A DNA stretch of 64,000 bases from Rhabditoides inermis (Eukaryota; Nematoda; Chromadorea; Rhabditida; Rhabditidae): NCBI GenBank assembly GCA_963966185.1, contig CAWZYM010000094.1, forward strand, positions 216,001 to 280,000. Direction: 5' to 3'. Numbering within the stretch: position 1 is the first letter of the stretch; each line of letters starts with the position of its first letter. This document shows, piece after piece, positions 41,000 through 58,290 of this stretch. The notes beneath the pieces were generated by a model. That model did not search any database. It saw nothing but the letters and a program-made list of their open reading frames with translations, and was not told the DNA's origin. Both the position numbers and the translations under genes were made by a program.

Positions 41000-43900
41000 T
41001 CCCACGATTCCCACACGATTCCCACACGAACATCCACGATTCCCACACAGATCCCACGATTCCCAGACGATTCCCACACGATTCCCACAAAAATCCCACG
41101 ATTCCCACTCAGATCCCACGATTCCCACACAGATCCCACGATTCCCACACAGATCCCACGATTCCCACACAGATCCCACGATTCCCACACGATTTCCACA
41201 CAGATCCCACGATTTCCACACGATTCCCACACAATCCCACACGATTCCCACTAAAATCCCACAATTCCCCACTCAGACCCCACGATTCCCACATGATTCC
41301 CCCACAGATCCCACGATTCCCACACGATTCCCACACAAATCCCAAGATTCCCACACAGATCCCACGATTCCCACACGATTCCCACACAGATCTCACGATT
41401 CCCACACAGATCCCACAATTCCCACACGATTCCCACACAGATCTCACGATTCCCACACGATTCCCACACAGATCCCACGATTCCCACACAATTCCCACAC
41501 AGATCCCACGATTCCCACACAGATCCCACGATTCCCACACAGATCCCACGATTCCCACTCATATCCCACGATTCCCACACAGATCCCACGATTCCCACAC
41601 GATTCCCACTCATATCCCACGATTCCCACACGATTCCCACACAGATCCCACGATTCCCACACGATTCCCACACATTCCCACACGATTCCCACAAAAATCC
41701 CACGATTCCCACACAGATCCCACGATTCCCACACAGATCCCACGATTCCCACACGATTCCCACACATTCCCACACGATTCCCACAAAAATCCCACGATTC
41801 CCACACAGATCCCACGATTCCCACACAGATCCCACGATTCCCACACGATTCCCACACAGATCCCACGATTCCCACACGATTCCCACACATTCCCACACGA
41901 TTCCCACAAAAAAACCCACGATTCCCACTCAGATCCCACGATTCCCACATGATTCCCCCACAGATCCCACGATTCCCACACGATTCCCACACAAGTCCCT
42001 CGATTCCCACAAAGATCCCACGATTCCCACACAGATCCCACGATTCCCACACAGATCCCACGATTCCCACTCATATCCCACGATTCCCACACGATTCCCA
42101 CACAGATCCCACGATTCCCACACGATTCCCACTCATATCCCACGATTCCCACACGATTCCCACACAGATCCCACGATTCCCACACGATTCCCACACGATT
42201 CCCACACGATTCCCACAAAAATCCCACGATTCCCACACAGATCCCACGATTCCCACACAGATCCCACGATTCCCACACGATTCCCACACATTCCCACACG
42301 ATTCCCACAAAAATCCCACGATTCCCACACAGATCCCACGATTCCCACACAGATCCCACGATTCCCACACGATTCCCACACAGATCCCACGATTCCCACA
42401 CGATTCCCACACATTCCCACACGATTCCCACAAAAAACCCACGATTCCCACTCAGATCCCACGATTCCCACATGATTCCCCCACAGATCCCACGATTCCC
42501 ACACGATTCCCACACAAGTCCCTCGATTCCCACACAGATCCCACGATTCCCACACGATTCCCACACAAGTCCCTCGATTCCCACACAGATCCCACGATTC
42601 CCACACGATTCCCACACATTCCCACACGATTCCCACAAAAATCCCACGATTCCCACTCAGACCCCACGATTCCCACACGATTCCCACACAGATCCCACGA
42701 TTCCCACACATATCCCACGATTCCCACACTGATCCCACGATTCACACTCAGATCCCACGATTCCCACACGATTCCCACACGGACATCCACGATTCCCACA
42801 CAGATCCCACGATTCCCAGACGATTCCCACACGATTCCCACAAAAATCCCACGATTCCCACTCAGATCCCACGATTCCCACACAGATCCCACGATTCCCA
42901 CTCAGATCCCACGATTCCCACACGATTCCCACACGATTCCCACGACAAATCCCACGATTCCCCACACAGATCCCCCACACAGATCCCACGAATCCCACAC
43001 AGATCCCACGATTCCCACACGATTCCCACACATTCCCACACGATTCCCACAAAAATCCCACGATTCCCACTCAGATCCCACGATTCCCACATGATTCCCC
43101 CACAGATCCCACGATTCCCACACGATTCCCACACAAGTCCCACGATTCCCACACATATCCCACGATTCCCACACGATTCCTACACAGATCCCACGATTCC
43201 CACACAGATCCCACGATTCCCACACAGATCCCACGATTCCCACACGATTCCCACACAGATCCCACGATTCCCACACGATTCCCACACATATCCCACGATT
43301 CCCACACAGATCCCACGATTTCCACTCATATCCCACGATTCCCACACGATTCCCACACAGATCCCACGATTCCCACACGATTTTCACACAAATCCCACGA
43401 TTCCCACACGATTCCCACACAGATCCCACGATTCCCACACGATTCCCACACGATTCCCACACGATTCCCACACGATTCCCACAAAAATCCCACGATTCTC
43501 ACACAGATCCCACGATTCCCACACAGATCCCACGATTCCCACACGATTCCCACACAGATCCCACGATTCCCACACGATTCCCACACATTCCCACACGATT
43601 CCCACAAAAAACCCACGATTCCCACTCAGATCCCACGATTCCCACATGATTCCCCCACAGATCCCACGATTCCCACATGATTCCCCCACAGATCCCACGA
43701 TTCCCACACGATTCCCACACAAGTCCCTCGATTCCCACAAAGATCCCACGATTCCCACACAGATCCCACGATTCCCACACAGATCCCACGATTCCCACTC
43801 ATATCCCACGATTCCCACACGATTCCCACACAGATCCCACGATTCCCACACGATTCCCACTCATATACCACGATTCCCACACGATTCCCACACAGATCCC

Positions 43901-46900
43901 ACGATTCCCACACGATTCCCACACGATTCCCACACGATTCCCACAAAAATCCCACGATTCCCACACAGATCCCACGATTCCCACACAGATCCCACGATTC
44001 CCACACGATTCCCACACATTCCCACACGATTCCAACAAAAATCCCACGATTCCCACACAGATCCCACGATTCCCACACAGATCCCACGATTCCCACACGA
44101 TTCCCACACAGATCCCACGATTCCCACACGATTCCCACACATTCCCACACGATTCCCACAAAAAAACCCACGATTCCCACTCAGATCCCACGATTCCCAC
44201 ATGATTCCCCCACAGATCCCACGATTCCCACACGATTCCCACACAAGTCCCTCGATTCCCACACAGATCCCACGATTCCCACACGATTCCCACACATTCC
44301 CACACGATTCCCACAAAAATCCCACGATTCCCACTCAGACCCCACGATTCCCACACGATTCCCACACAGATCCCACGATTCCCACACATATCCCACGATT
44401 CCCACACTGATCCCACGATTCACACTCAGATCCCACGATTCCCACACGATTCCCACACGAACATCCACGATTCCCACACAGATCCCACGATTCCCAGACG
44501 ATTCCCACACGATTCCCACAAAAATCCCACGATTCCCACTCAGATCCCACGATTCCCACACAGATCCCACGATTCCCACACAGATCCCACGATTCCCACA
44601 CAGATCCCACGATTCCCACACGATTTCCACACAGATCCCACGATTTCCACACGATTCCCACACAATCCCACACGATTCCCACTAAAATCCCACAATTCCC
44701 CACTCAGACCCCACGATTCCCACATGATTCCCCCACAGATCCCACGATTCCCACACGATTCCCACACAAATCCCAAGATTCCCACACAGATCCCACGATT
44801 CCCACACGATTCCCACACAGATCTCACGATTCCCACACAGATCCCACAATTCCCACACGATTCCCACACAGATCTCACGATTCCCACACGATTCCCACAC
44901 AGATCCCACGATTCCCACACAATTCCCACACAGATCCCACGATTCCCACACAGATCCCACGATTCCCACACAGATCCCACGATTCCCACTCATATCCCAC
45001 GATTCCCACACAGATCCCACGATTCCCACACGATTCCCACTCATATCCCACGATTCCCACACGATTCCCACACAGATCCCACGATTCCCACACGATTCCC
45101 ACACATTCCCACACGATTCCCACAAAAATCCCACGATTCCCACACAGATCCCACGATTCCCACACAGATCCCACGATTCCCACACGATTCCCACACATTC
45201 CCACACGATTCCCACAAAAATCCCACGATTCCCACACAGATCCCACGATTCCCACACAGATCCCACGATTCCCACACGATTCCCACACAGATCCCACGAT
45301 TCCCACACGATTCCCACACATTCCCACACGATTCCCACAAAAAAACCCACGATTCCCACTCAGATCCCACGATTCCCACATGATTCCCCCACAGATCCCA
45401 CGATTCCCACACGATTCCCACACAAGTCCCTCGATTCCCACAAAGATCCCACGATTCCCACACAGATCCCACGATTCCCACACAGATCCCACGATTCCCA
45501 CTCATATCCCACGATTCCCACACGATTCCCACACAGATCCCACGATTCCCACACGATTCCCACTCATATCCCACGATTCCCACACGATTCCCACACAGAT
45601 CCCACGATTCCCACACGATTCCCACACGATTCCCACACGATTCCCACAAAAATCCCACGATTCCCACACAGATCCCACGATTCCCACACAGATCCCACGA
45701 TTCCCACACGATTCCCACACATTCCCACACGATTCCCACAAAAATCCCACGATTCCCACACAGATCCCACGATTCCCACACAGATCCCACGATTCCCACA
45801 CGATTCCCACACAGATCCCACGATTCCCACACGATTCCCACACATTCCCACACGATTCCCACAAAAAACCCACGATTCCCACTCAGATCCCACGATTCCC
45901 ACATGATTCCCCCACAGATCCCACGATTCCCACACGATTCCCACACAAGTCCCTCGATTCCCACACAGATCCCACGATTCCCACACGATTCCCACACAAG
46001 TCCCTCGATTCCCACACAGATCCCACGATTCCCACACGATTCCCACACATTCCCACACGATTCCCACAAAAATCCCACGATTCCCACTCAGACCCCACGA
46101 TTCCCACACGATTCCCACACAGATCCCACGATTCCCACACATATCCCACGATTCCCACACTGATCCCACGATTCACACTCAGATCCCACGATTCCCACAC
46201 GATTCCCACACGGACATCCACGATTCCCACACAGATCCCACGATTCCCAGACGATTCCCACACGATTCCCACAAAAATCCCACGATTCCCACTCAGATCC
46301 CACGATTCCCACACAGATCCCACGATTCCCACTCAGATCCCACGATTCCCACACGATTCCCACACGATTCCCACGACAAATCCCACGATTCCCCACACAG
46401 ATCCCCCACACAGATCCCACGAATCCCACACAGATCCCACGATTCCCACACGATTCCCACACATTCCCACACGATTCCCACAAAAATCCCACGATTCCCA
46501 CTCAGATCCCACGATTCCCACATGATTCCCCCACAGATCCCACGATTCCCACACGATTCCCACACAAGTCCCACGATTCCCACACATATCCCACGATTCC
46601 CACACGATTCCTACACAGATCCCACGATTCCCACACAGATCCCACGATTCCCACACAGATCCCACGATTCCCACACGATTCCCACACAGATCCCACGATT
46701 CCCACACGATTCCCACACATATCCCACGATTCCCACACAGATCCCACGATTTCCACTCATATCCCACGATTCCCACACGATTCCCACACAGATCCCACGA
46801 TTCCCACACGATTTTCACACAAATCCCACGATTCCCACACGATTCCCACACAGATCCCACGATTCCCACACGATTCCCACACGATTCCCACACGATTCCC

Positions 46901-47050
46901 ACACGATTCCCACAAAAATCCCACGATTCTCACACAGATCCCACGATTCCCACACAGATCCCACGATTCCCACACGATTCCCACACAGATCCCACGATTC
47001 CCACACGATTCCCACACATTCCCACACGATTCCCACAAAAAACCCACGAT
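41000..47050 (+). repeat. Higher-order tandem duplication, shift 3431 bp
   Basis: 41000-43620 recurs at 44430-47050. It shares the doubled ACAAGTCCCTCGATT motif (42515/42567 and 45946/45998) and the CCCCCACACAGATCC cluster. Confidence 0.78.
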
Positions 47051-50000
47051 TCCCACTCAGATCCCACGATTCCCACATGATTCCCCCACAGATCCCACGA
47101 TTCCCACACGATTCCCACACAAGTCCCTCGATTCCCACACAGATCCCACGATTCCCACACGATTCCCACACATTCCCACACGATTCCCACAAAAATCCCA
47201 CGATTCCCACTCAGACCCCACGATTTCCACATGATTCCCCCACAGATCCCACGATTCCCACACGATTCTCACACAAGTCCCACGATTCCCACACAGATGC
47301 CACGGTTCCCACACGATTCCCACACAGATCCCACGATTCCCACACAGATCCCACGATTCCCACACTGATCCCACGATTCCCACTCAGATCCCACGATTCC
47401 CACACAGATCACACGATTCCCACTCAGATCCCACGATTTCCACACGATTCCCACACGATTCCCACGAATCCCACACGATTTCCCTACAGATTCCACTATT
47501 CCCACACGATTCCCACACGATTCCCACGATTCCCACACAGATCCCACGATTCCCACACAGATCCCACGATTCCCACACGATTCCCACACAGATCCCACGA
47601 TTCCCACACGATTCCCACACAATCCCACACGATTCCCACTAAAATCCCACGATTCCCCACTCAGACCCCACGATTCCCACATGATTCCCCCACAGATCCC
47701 ACGATTCCCACACGATTCCCACACAAATCCCAAGATTCCCACACAGATCCCACGATTCCCACACGATTCCCACACAGATCTCACGATTCCCACACAGATC
47801 ACACGATTCCCACTCAGATCCCACGATTCCCACACGATTCCCACACGATTCCCACGAATCCCACACGATTTCCCCACAGATTCCACTATTCCCACACGAT
47901 TCCCACACGAATCCCACGATTCCCACACAGATCCCACGATTCCCACACAGATCCCACGATTCCCACACATTCCCACACGATTCCCACAAAAATCCCACGA
48001 TTCCCACTCAGATCCCACGATTCCCACATGATTCCCCCACAGATCCCACGATTCCCACACGATTCCCACACAAGTCCCACGATTCCCACACATATCCCAC
48101 GATTCCCACACGATTCCTACACAGATCCCACGATTCCCACACAGATCCCACGATTCCCACACAGATCCCACGATTCCCACACGATTCCCACACAGATCCC
48201 ACGATTCCCACACGATTCCCACACATATCCCACGATTCCCACACAGATCCCACGATTCCCACTCATATCCCACGATTCCCACACGATTCCCACACAGATC
48301 CCACGATTCCCACTCATATCCCACGATTCCCACACGATTCCCACACAGATCCCACGATTCCCACACGATTCCCACTCATATCCCACGATTCCCACACGAT
48401 TCCCACACAGATCCCACGATTCCCACACGACTCCCACACGATTCCCACACGATTCCCACAAAAATCCCACGATTCCCACACAGATCCCACGATTCCCACA
48501 CAGATCCCACGATTCCCACACAGATCCCACGATTCCCACACGACTCCCACAAAAATCCCACGATTCCCACACAGATCCCACGATTCCCACACAGATCCCA
48601 CGATTCCCACACGATTCCCACACAGATCCCACGATTCCCACACGATTCCCACACATTCCCACACGATTCCCACAAAAAACCCACGATTCCCACTCAGATC
48701 CCACGATTCCCACATGATTCCCCCACAGATCCCACGATTCCCACACGATTCCCACACAAGTCCCTCGATTCCCACACAGATCCCACGATTCCCACACGAT
48801 TCCCACACAAGTCCCTCGATTCCCACACAGATCCCACGATTCCCACACGATTCCCACACATTCCCACACGATTCCCACAAAAATCCCACGATTCCCACTC
48901 AGACCCCACGATTCCCACACGATTCCCACACAGATCCCACGATTCCCACACATATCCCACGATTCCCACACTGATCCCACGATTCACACTCAGATCCCAC
49001 GATTCCCACACGATTCCCACACGGACATCCACGATTCCCACACAGATCCCACGATTCCCAGACGATTCCCACACGATTCCCACAAAAATCCCACGATTCC
49101 CACTCAGATCCCACGATTCCCACACAGATCCCACGATTCCCACTCAGATCCCACGATTCCCACACGATTCCCACACGATTCCCACGACAAATCCCACGAT
49201 TCCCCACACAGATCCCCCACACAGATCCCACGAATCCCACACAGATCCCACGATTCCCACACGATTCCCACACATTCCCACACGATTCCCACAAAAATCC
49301 CACGATTCCCACTCAGATCCCACGATTCCCACATGATTCCCCCACAGATCCCACGATTCCCACACGATTCCCACACAAGTCCCACGATTCCCACACATAT
49401 CCCACGATTCCCACACGATTCCTACACATATCCCACGATTCCCACACGATTCCTACACAGATCCCACGATTCCCACACAGATCCCACGATTCCCACACAG
49501 ATCCCACGATTCCCACACGATTCCCACACAGATCCCACGATTCCCACACGATTCCCACACATATCCCACGATTCCCACACAGATCCCACGATTTCCACTC
49601 ATATCCCACGATTCCCACACGATTCCCACACAGATCCCACGATTCCCACACGATTTTCACACAAATCCCACGATTCCCACACGATTCCCACACAGATCCC
49701 ACGATTCCCACACGATTCCCACACGATTCCCACACGATTCCCACACGATTCCCACAAAAATCCCACGATTCTCACACAGATCCCACGATTCCCACACAGA
49801 TCCCACGATTCCCACACGATTCCCACACAGATCCCACGATTCCCACACGATTCCCACACATTCCCACACGATTCCCACAAAAAACCCACGATTCCCACTC
49901 AGATCCCACGATTCCCACATGATTCCCCCACAGATCCCACGATTCCCACACTATTCCCACACAAGTCCCTCGATTCCCACACAGATCCCACGATTCCCAC

Positions 50001-53000
50001 ACGATTCCCACACATTCCCACACGATTCCCACAAAAATCCCACGATTCCCACTCAGACCCCACGATTTCCACATGATTCCCCCACAGATCCCACGATTCC
50101 CACACGATTCTCACACAAGTCCCACGATTCCCACACAGATGCCACGGTTCCCACACGATTCCCACACAGATCCCACGATTCCCACACAGATCCCACGATT
50201 CCCACACTGATCCCACGATTCCCACTCAGATCCCACGATTTCCACACGATTCCCACACGATTCCCACGAATCCCACACGATTTCCCTACAGATTCCACTA
50301 TTCCCACACGATTCCCACACGATTCCCACGATTCCCACACAGATCCCACGATTCCCACACAGATCCCACGATTCCCACACGATTCCCACACAGATCCCAC
50401 GATTCCCACACGATTCCCACACAATCCCACACGATTCCCACTAAAATCCCACGATTCCCCACTCAGACCCCACGATTCCCACATGATTCCCCCACAGATC
50501 CCACGATTCCCACACGATTCCCACACAAATCCCAAGATTCCCACACAGATCCCACGATTCCCACACGATTCCCACACAGATCTCACGATTCCCACACAGA
50601 TCACACGATTCCCACTCAGATCCCACGATTCCCACACGATTCCCACACGATTCCCACGAATCCCACACGATTTCCCCACAGATTCCACTATTCCCACACG
50701 ATTCCCACACGAATCCCACGATTCCCACACAGATCCCACGATTCCCACACAGATCCCACGATTCCCACACATTCCCACACGATTCCCACAAAAATCCCAC
50801 GATTCCCACTCAGATCCCACGATTCCCACATGATTCCCCCACAGATCCCACGATTCCCACACGATTCCCACACAAGTCCCACGATTCCCACACATATCCC
50901 ACGATTCCCACACGATTCCTACACAGATCCCACGATTCCCACACAGATCCCACGATTCCCACACAGATCCCACGATTCCCACACGATTCCCACACAGATC
51001 CCACGATTCCCACACGATTCCCACACATATCCCACGATTCCCACACAGATCCCACGATTCCCACTCATATCCCACGATTCCCACACGATTCCCACACAGA
51101 TCCCACGATTCCCACACGATTCCCACACGATTCCCACACATTCCCACACGATTCCCACAAAAAAAACCCACGATTCCCACTCAGATCCCACGATTCCCAC
51201 ATGATTCCCACACGATTCCCACACAAGTCCCTCGATTCCCACAAAGATCCCACGATTCCCACACAGATCCCACGATTCCCACACAGATCCCACAATTCCC
51301 ACTCATATCCCACGATTCCCACACGATTCCCACACAGATCCCACGATTCCCACACGATTCCCACTCATATCCCACGATTCCCACACGATTCCCACACAGA
51401 TCCCACGATTCCCACACGATTCCCACACATTCCCACACGATTCCCACAAAAATCCCACGATTCCCACACAGATCCCACGATTCCCACACAGATCCCACGA
51501 TTCCCACACGATTCCCACACATTCCCACACGATTCCCACAAAAATCCCACGATTCCCACACAGATCCCACGATTCCCACACAGATCCCACGATTCCCACA
51601 CGATTCCCACACAGATCCCACGATTCCCACACGATTCCCACACATTCCCACACGATTCCCACAAAAAACCCACGATTCCCACTCAGATCCCACGATTCCC
51701 ACATGATTCCCCCACAGATCCCACGATTCCCACATGATTCCCCCACAGATCCCACGATTCCCACACGATTCCCACACAAGTCCCTCGATTCCCACAAAGA
51801 TCCCACGATTCCCACACAGATCCCACGATTCCCACACAGATCCCACGATTCCCACTCATATCCCACGATTCCCACACGATTCCCACACAGATCCCACGAT
51901 TCCCACACGATTCCCACTCATATACCACGATTCCCACACGATTCCCACACAGATCCCACGATTCCCACACGATTCCCACACGATTCCCACACGATTCCCA
52001 CAAAAATCCCACGATTCCCACACAGATCCCACGATTCCCACACAGATCCCACGATTCCCACACGATTCCCACACATTCCCACACGATTCCAACAAAAATC
52101 CCACGATTCCCACACAGATCCCACGATTCCCACACAGATCCCACGATTCCCACACGATTCCCACACAGATCCCACGATTCCCACACGATTCCCACACATT
52201 CCCACACGATTCCCACAAAAAAACCCACGATTCCCACTCAGATCCCACGATTCCCACATGATTCCCCCACAGATCCCACGATTCCCACACGATTCCCACA
52301 CAAGTCCCTCGATTCCCACACAGATCCCACGATTCCCACACGATTCCCACACATTCCCACACGATTCCCACAAAAATCCCACGATTCCCACTCAGACCCC
52401 ACGATTCCCACACGATTCCCACACAGATCCCACGATTCCCACACATATCCCACGATTCCCACACTGATCCCACGATTCACACTCAGATCCCACGATTCCC
52501 ACACGATTCCCACACGAACATCCACGATTCCCACACAGATCCCACGATTCCCAGACGATTCCCACACGATTCCCACAAAAATCCCACGATTCCCACTCAG
52601 ATCCCACGATTCCCACACAGATCCCACGATTCCCACACAGATCCCACGATTCCCACACAGATCCCACGATTCCCACACGATTTCCACACAGATCCCACGA
52701 TTTCCACACGATTCCCACACAATCCCACACGATTCCCACTAAAATCCCACAATTCCCCACTCAGACCCCACGATTCCCACATGATTCCCCCACAGATCCC
52801 ACGATTCCCACACGATTCCCACACAAATCCCAAGATTCCCACACAGATCCCACGATTCCCACACGATTCCCACACAGATCTCACGATTCCCACACAGATC
52901 CCACAATTCCCACACGATTCCCACACAGATCTCACGATTCCCACACGATTCCCACACAGATCCCACGATTCCCACACAATTCCCACACAGATCCCACGAT

Positions 53001-56000
53001 TCCCACACAGATCCCACGATTCCCACACAGATCCCACGATTCCCACTCATATCCCACGATTCCCACACAGATCCCACGATTCCCACACGATTCCCACTCA
53101 TATCCCACGATTCCCACACGATTCCCACACAGATCCCACGATTCCCACACGATTCCCACACATTCCCACACGATTCCCACAAAAATCCCACGATTCCCAC
53201 ACAGATCCCACGATTCCCACACAGATCCCACGATTCCCACACGATTCCCACACATTCCCACACGATTCCCACAAAAATCCCACGATTCCCACACAGATCC
53301 CACGATTCCCACACAGATCCCACGATTCCCACACGATTCCCACACAGATCCCACGATTCCCACACGATTCCCACACATTCCCACACGATTCCCACAAAAA
53401 AACCCACGATTCCCACTCAGATCCCACGATTCCCACATGATTCCCCCACAGATCCCACGATTCCCACACGATTCCCACACAAGTCCCTCGATTCCCACAA
53501 AGATCCCACGATTCCCACACAGATCCCACGATTCCCACACAGATCCCACGATTCCCACTCATATCCCACGATTCCCACACGATTCCCACACAGATCCCAC
53601 GATTCCCACACGATTCCCACTCATATCCCACGATTCCCACACGATTCCCACACAGATCCCACGATTCCCACACGATTCCCACACGATTCCCACACGATTC
53701 CCACAAAAATCCCACGATTCCCACACAGATCCCACGATTCCCACACAGATCCCACGATTCCCACACGATTCCCACACATTCCCACACGATTCCCACAAAA
53801 ATCCCACGATTCCCACACAGATCCCACGATTCCCACACAGATCCCACGATTCCCACACGATTCCCACACAGATCCCACGATTCCCACACGATTCCCACAC
53901 ATTCCCACACGATTCCCACAAAAAACCCACGATTCCCACTCAGATCCCACGATTCCCACATGATTCCCCCACAGATCCCACGATTCCCACACGATTCCCA
54001 CACAAGTCCCTCGATTCCCACACAGATCCCACGATTCCCACACGATTCCCACACAAGTCCCTCGATTCCCACACAGATCCCACGATTCCCACACGATTCC
54101 CACACATTCCCACACGATTCCCACAAAAATCCCACGATTCCCACTCAGACCCCACGATTCCCACACGATTCCCACACAGATCCCACGATTCCCACACATA
54201 TCCCACGATTCCCACACTGATCCCACGATTCACACTCAGATCCCACGATTCCCACACGATTCCCACACGGACATCCACGATTCCCACACAGATCCCACGA
54301 TTCCCAGACGATTCCCACACGATTCCCACAAAAATCCCACGATTCCCACTCAGATCCCACGATTCCCACACAGATCCCACGATTCCCACTCAGATCCCAC
54401 GATTCCCACACGATTCCCACACGATTCCCACGACAAATCCCACGATTCCCCACACAGATCCCCCACACAGATCCCACGAATCCCACACAGATCCCACGAT
54501 TCCCACACGATTCCCACACATTCCCACACGATTCCCACAAAAATCCCACGATTCCCACTCAGATCCCACGATTCCCACATGATTCCCCCACAGATCCCAC
54601 GATTCCCACACGATTCCCACACAAGTCCCACGATTCCCACACATATCCCACGATTCCCACACGATTCCTACACAGATCCCACGATTCCCACACAGATCCC
54701 ACGATTCCCACACAGATCCCACGATTCCCACACGATTCCCACACAGATCCCACGATTCCCACACGATTCCCACACATATCCCACGATTCCCACACAGATC
54801 CCACGATTTCCACTCATATCCCACGATTCCCACACGATTCCCACACAGATCCCACGATTCCCACACGATTTTCACACAAATCCCACGATTCCCACACGAT
54901 TCCCACACAGATCCCACGATTCCCACACGATTCCCACACGATTCCCACACGATTCCCACACGATTCCCACAAAAATCCCACGATTCTCACACAGATCCCA
55001 CGATTCCCACACAGATCCCACGATTCCCACACGATTCCCACACAGATCCCACGATTCCCACACGATTCCCACACATTCCCACACGATTCCCACAAAAAAC
55101 CCACGATTCCCACTCAGATCCCACGATTCCCACATGATTCCCCCACAGATCCCACGATTCCCACACGATTCCCACACAAGTCCCTCGATTCCCACACAGA
55201 TCCCACGATTCCCACACGATTCCCACACATTCCCACACGATTCCCACAAAAATCCCACGATTCCCACTCAGACCCCACGATTTCCACATGATTCCCCCAC
55301 AGATCCCACGATTCCCACACGATTCTCACACAAGTCCCACGATTCCCACACAGATGCCACGGTTCCCACACGATTCCCACACAGATCCCACGATTCCCAC
55401 ACAGATCCCACGATTCCCACACTGATCCCACGATTCCCACTCAGATCCCACGATTCCCACACAGATCACACGATTCCCACTCAGATCCCACGATTTCCAC
55501 ACGATTCCCACACGATTCCCACGAATCCCACACGATTTCCCTACAGATTCCACTATTCCCACACGATTCCCACACGATTCCCACGATTCCCACACAGATC
55601 CCACGATTCCCACACAGATCCCACGATTCCCACACGATTCCCACACAGATCCCACGATTCCCACACGATTCCCACACAATCCCACACGATTCCCACTAAA
55701 ATCCCACGATTCCCCACTCAGACCCCACGATTCCCACATGATTCCCCCACAGATCCCACGATTCCCACACGATTCCCACACAAATCCCAAGATTCCCACA
55801 CAGATCCCACGATTCCCACACGATTCCCACACAGATCTCACGATTCCCACACAGATCACACGATTCCCACTCAGATCCCACGATTCCCACACGATTCCCA
55901 CACGATTCCCACGAATCCCACACGATTTCCCCACAGATTCCACTATTCCCACACGATTCCCACACGAATCCCACGATTCCCACACAGATCCCACGATTCC

Positions 56001-58290
56001 CACACATTCCCACACGATTCCCACAAAAATCCCACGATTCCCACTCAGATCCCACGATTCCCACATGATTCCCCCACAGATCCCACGATTCCCACACGAT
56101 TCCCACACAAGTCCCACGATTCCCACACATATCCCACGATTCCCACACGATTCCTACACAGATCCCACGATTCCCACACAGATCCCACGATTCCCACACA
56201 GATCCCACGATTCCCACACGATTCCCACACAGATCCCACGATTCCCACACGATTCCCACACATATCCCACGATTCCCACACAGATCCCACGATTCCCACT
56301 CATATCCCACGATTCCCACACGATTCCCACACAGATCCCACGATTCCCACTCATATCCCACGATTCCCACACGATTCCCACACAGATCCCACGATTCCCA
56401 CACGATTCCCACTCATATCCCACGATTCCCACACGATTCCCACACAGATCCCACGATTCCCACACGACTCCCACACGATTCCCACACGATTCCCACAAAA
56501 ATCCCACGATTCCCACACAGATCCCACGATTCCCACACAGATCCCACGATTCCCACACAGATCCCACGATTCCCACACGACTCCCACAAAAATCCCACGA
56601 TTCCCACACAGATCCCACGATTCCCACACAGATCCCACGATTCCCACACGATTCCCACACAGATCCCACGATTCCCACACGATTCCCACACATTCCCACA
56701 CGATTCCCACAAAAAACCCACGATTCCCACTCAGATCCCACGATTCCCACATGATTCCCCCACAGATCCCACGATTCCCACACGATTCCCACACAAGTCC
56801 CTCGATTCCCACACAGATCCCACGATTCCCACACGATTCCCACACAAGTCCCTCGATTCCCACACAGATCCCACGATTCCCACACGATTCCCACACATTC
56901 CCACACGATTCCCACAAAAATCCCACGATTCCCACTCAGACCCCACGATTCCCACACGATTCCCACACAGATCCCACGATTCCCACACATATCCCACGAT
57001 TCCCACACTGATCCCACGATTCACACTCAGATCCCACGATTCCCACACGATTCCCACACGGACATCCACGATTCCCACACAGATCCCACGATTCCCAGAC
57101 GATTCCCACACGATTCCCACAAAAATCCCACGATTCCCACTCAGATCCCACGATTCCCACACAGATCCCACGATTCCCACTCAGATCCCACGATTCCCAC
57201 ACGATTCCCACACGATTCCCACGACAAATCCCACGATTCCCCACACAGATCCCCCACACAGATCCCACGAATCCCACACAGATCCCACGATTCCCACACG
57301 ATTCCCACACATTCCCACACGATTCCCACAAAAATCCCACGATTCCCACTCAGATCCCACGATTCCCACATGATTCCCCCACAGATCCCACGATTCCCAC
57401 ACGATTCCCACACAAGTCCCACGATTCCCACACATATCCCACGATTCCCACACGATTCCTACACATATCCCACGATTCCCACACGATTCCTACACAGATC
57501 CCACGATTCCCACACAGATCCCACGATTCCCACACAGATCCCACGATTCCCACACGATTCCCACACAGATCCCACGATTCCCACACGATTCCCACACATA
57601 TCCCACGATTCCCACACAGATCCCACGATTTCCACTCATATCCCACGATTCCCACACGATTCCCACACAGATCCCACGATTCCCACACGATTTTCACACA
57701 AATCCCACGATTCCCACACGATTCCCACACAGATCCCACGATTCCCACACGATTCCCACACGATTCCCACACGATTCCCACACGATTCCCACAAAAATCC
57801 CACGATTCTCACACAGATCCCACGATTCCCACACAGATCCCACGATTCCCACACGATTCCCACACAGATCCCACGATTCCCACACGATTCCCACACATTC
57901 CCACACGATTCCCACAAAAAACCCACGATTCCCACTCAGATCCCACGATTCCCACATGATTCCCCCACAGATCCCACGATTCCCACACTATTCCCACACA
58001 AGTCCCTCGATTCCCACACAGATCCCACGATTCCCACACGATTCCCACACATTCCCACACGATTCCCACAAAAATCCCACGATTCCCACTCAGACCCCAC
58101 GATTTCCACATGATTCCCCCACAGATCCCACGATTCCCACACGATTCTCACACAAGTCCCACGATTCCCACACAGATGCCACGGTTCCCACACGATTCCC
58201 ACACAGATCCCACGATTCCCACACAGATCCCACGATTCCCACACTGATCCCACGATTCCCACTCAGATCCCACGATTCCCACACAGATCA
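43630..58290 (+). repeat. Higher-order tandem duplication, shift about 8057-8037 bp
   Basis: 43630-50250 recurs at about 51690-58290. The spacing is 8057 bp for most of the block and 8037 bp near its end, so one 20-bp module was lost after duplication. This is the largest unit seen in the window. Confidence 0.8.
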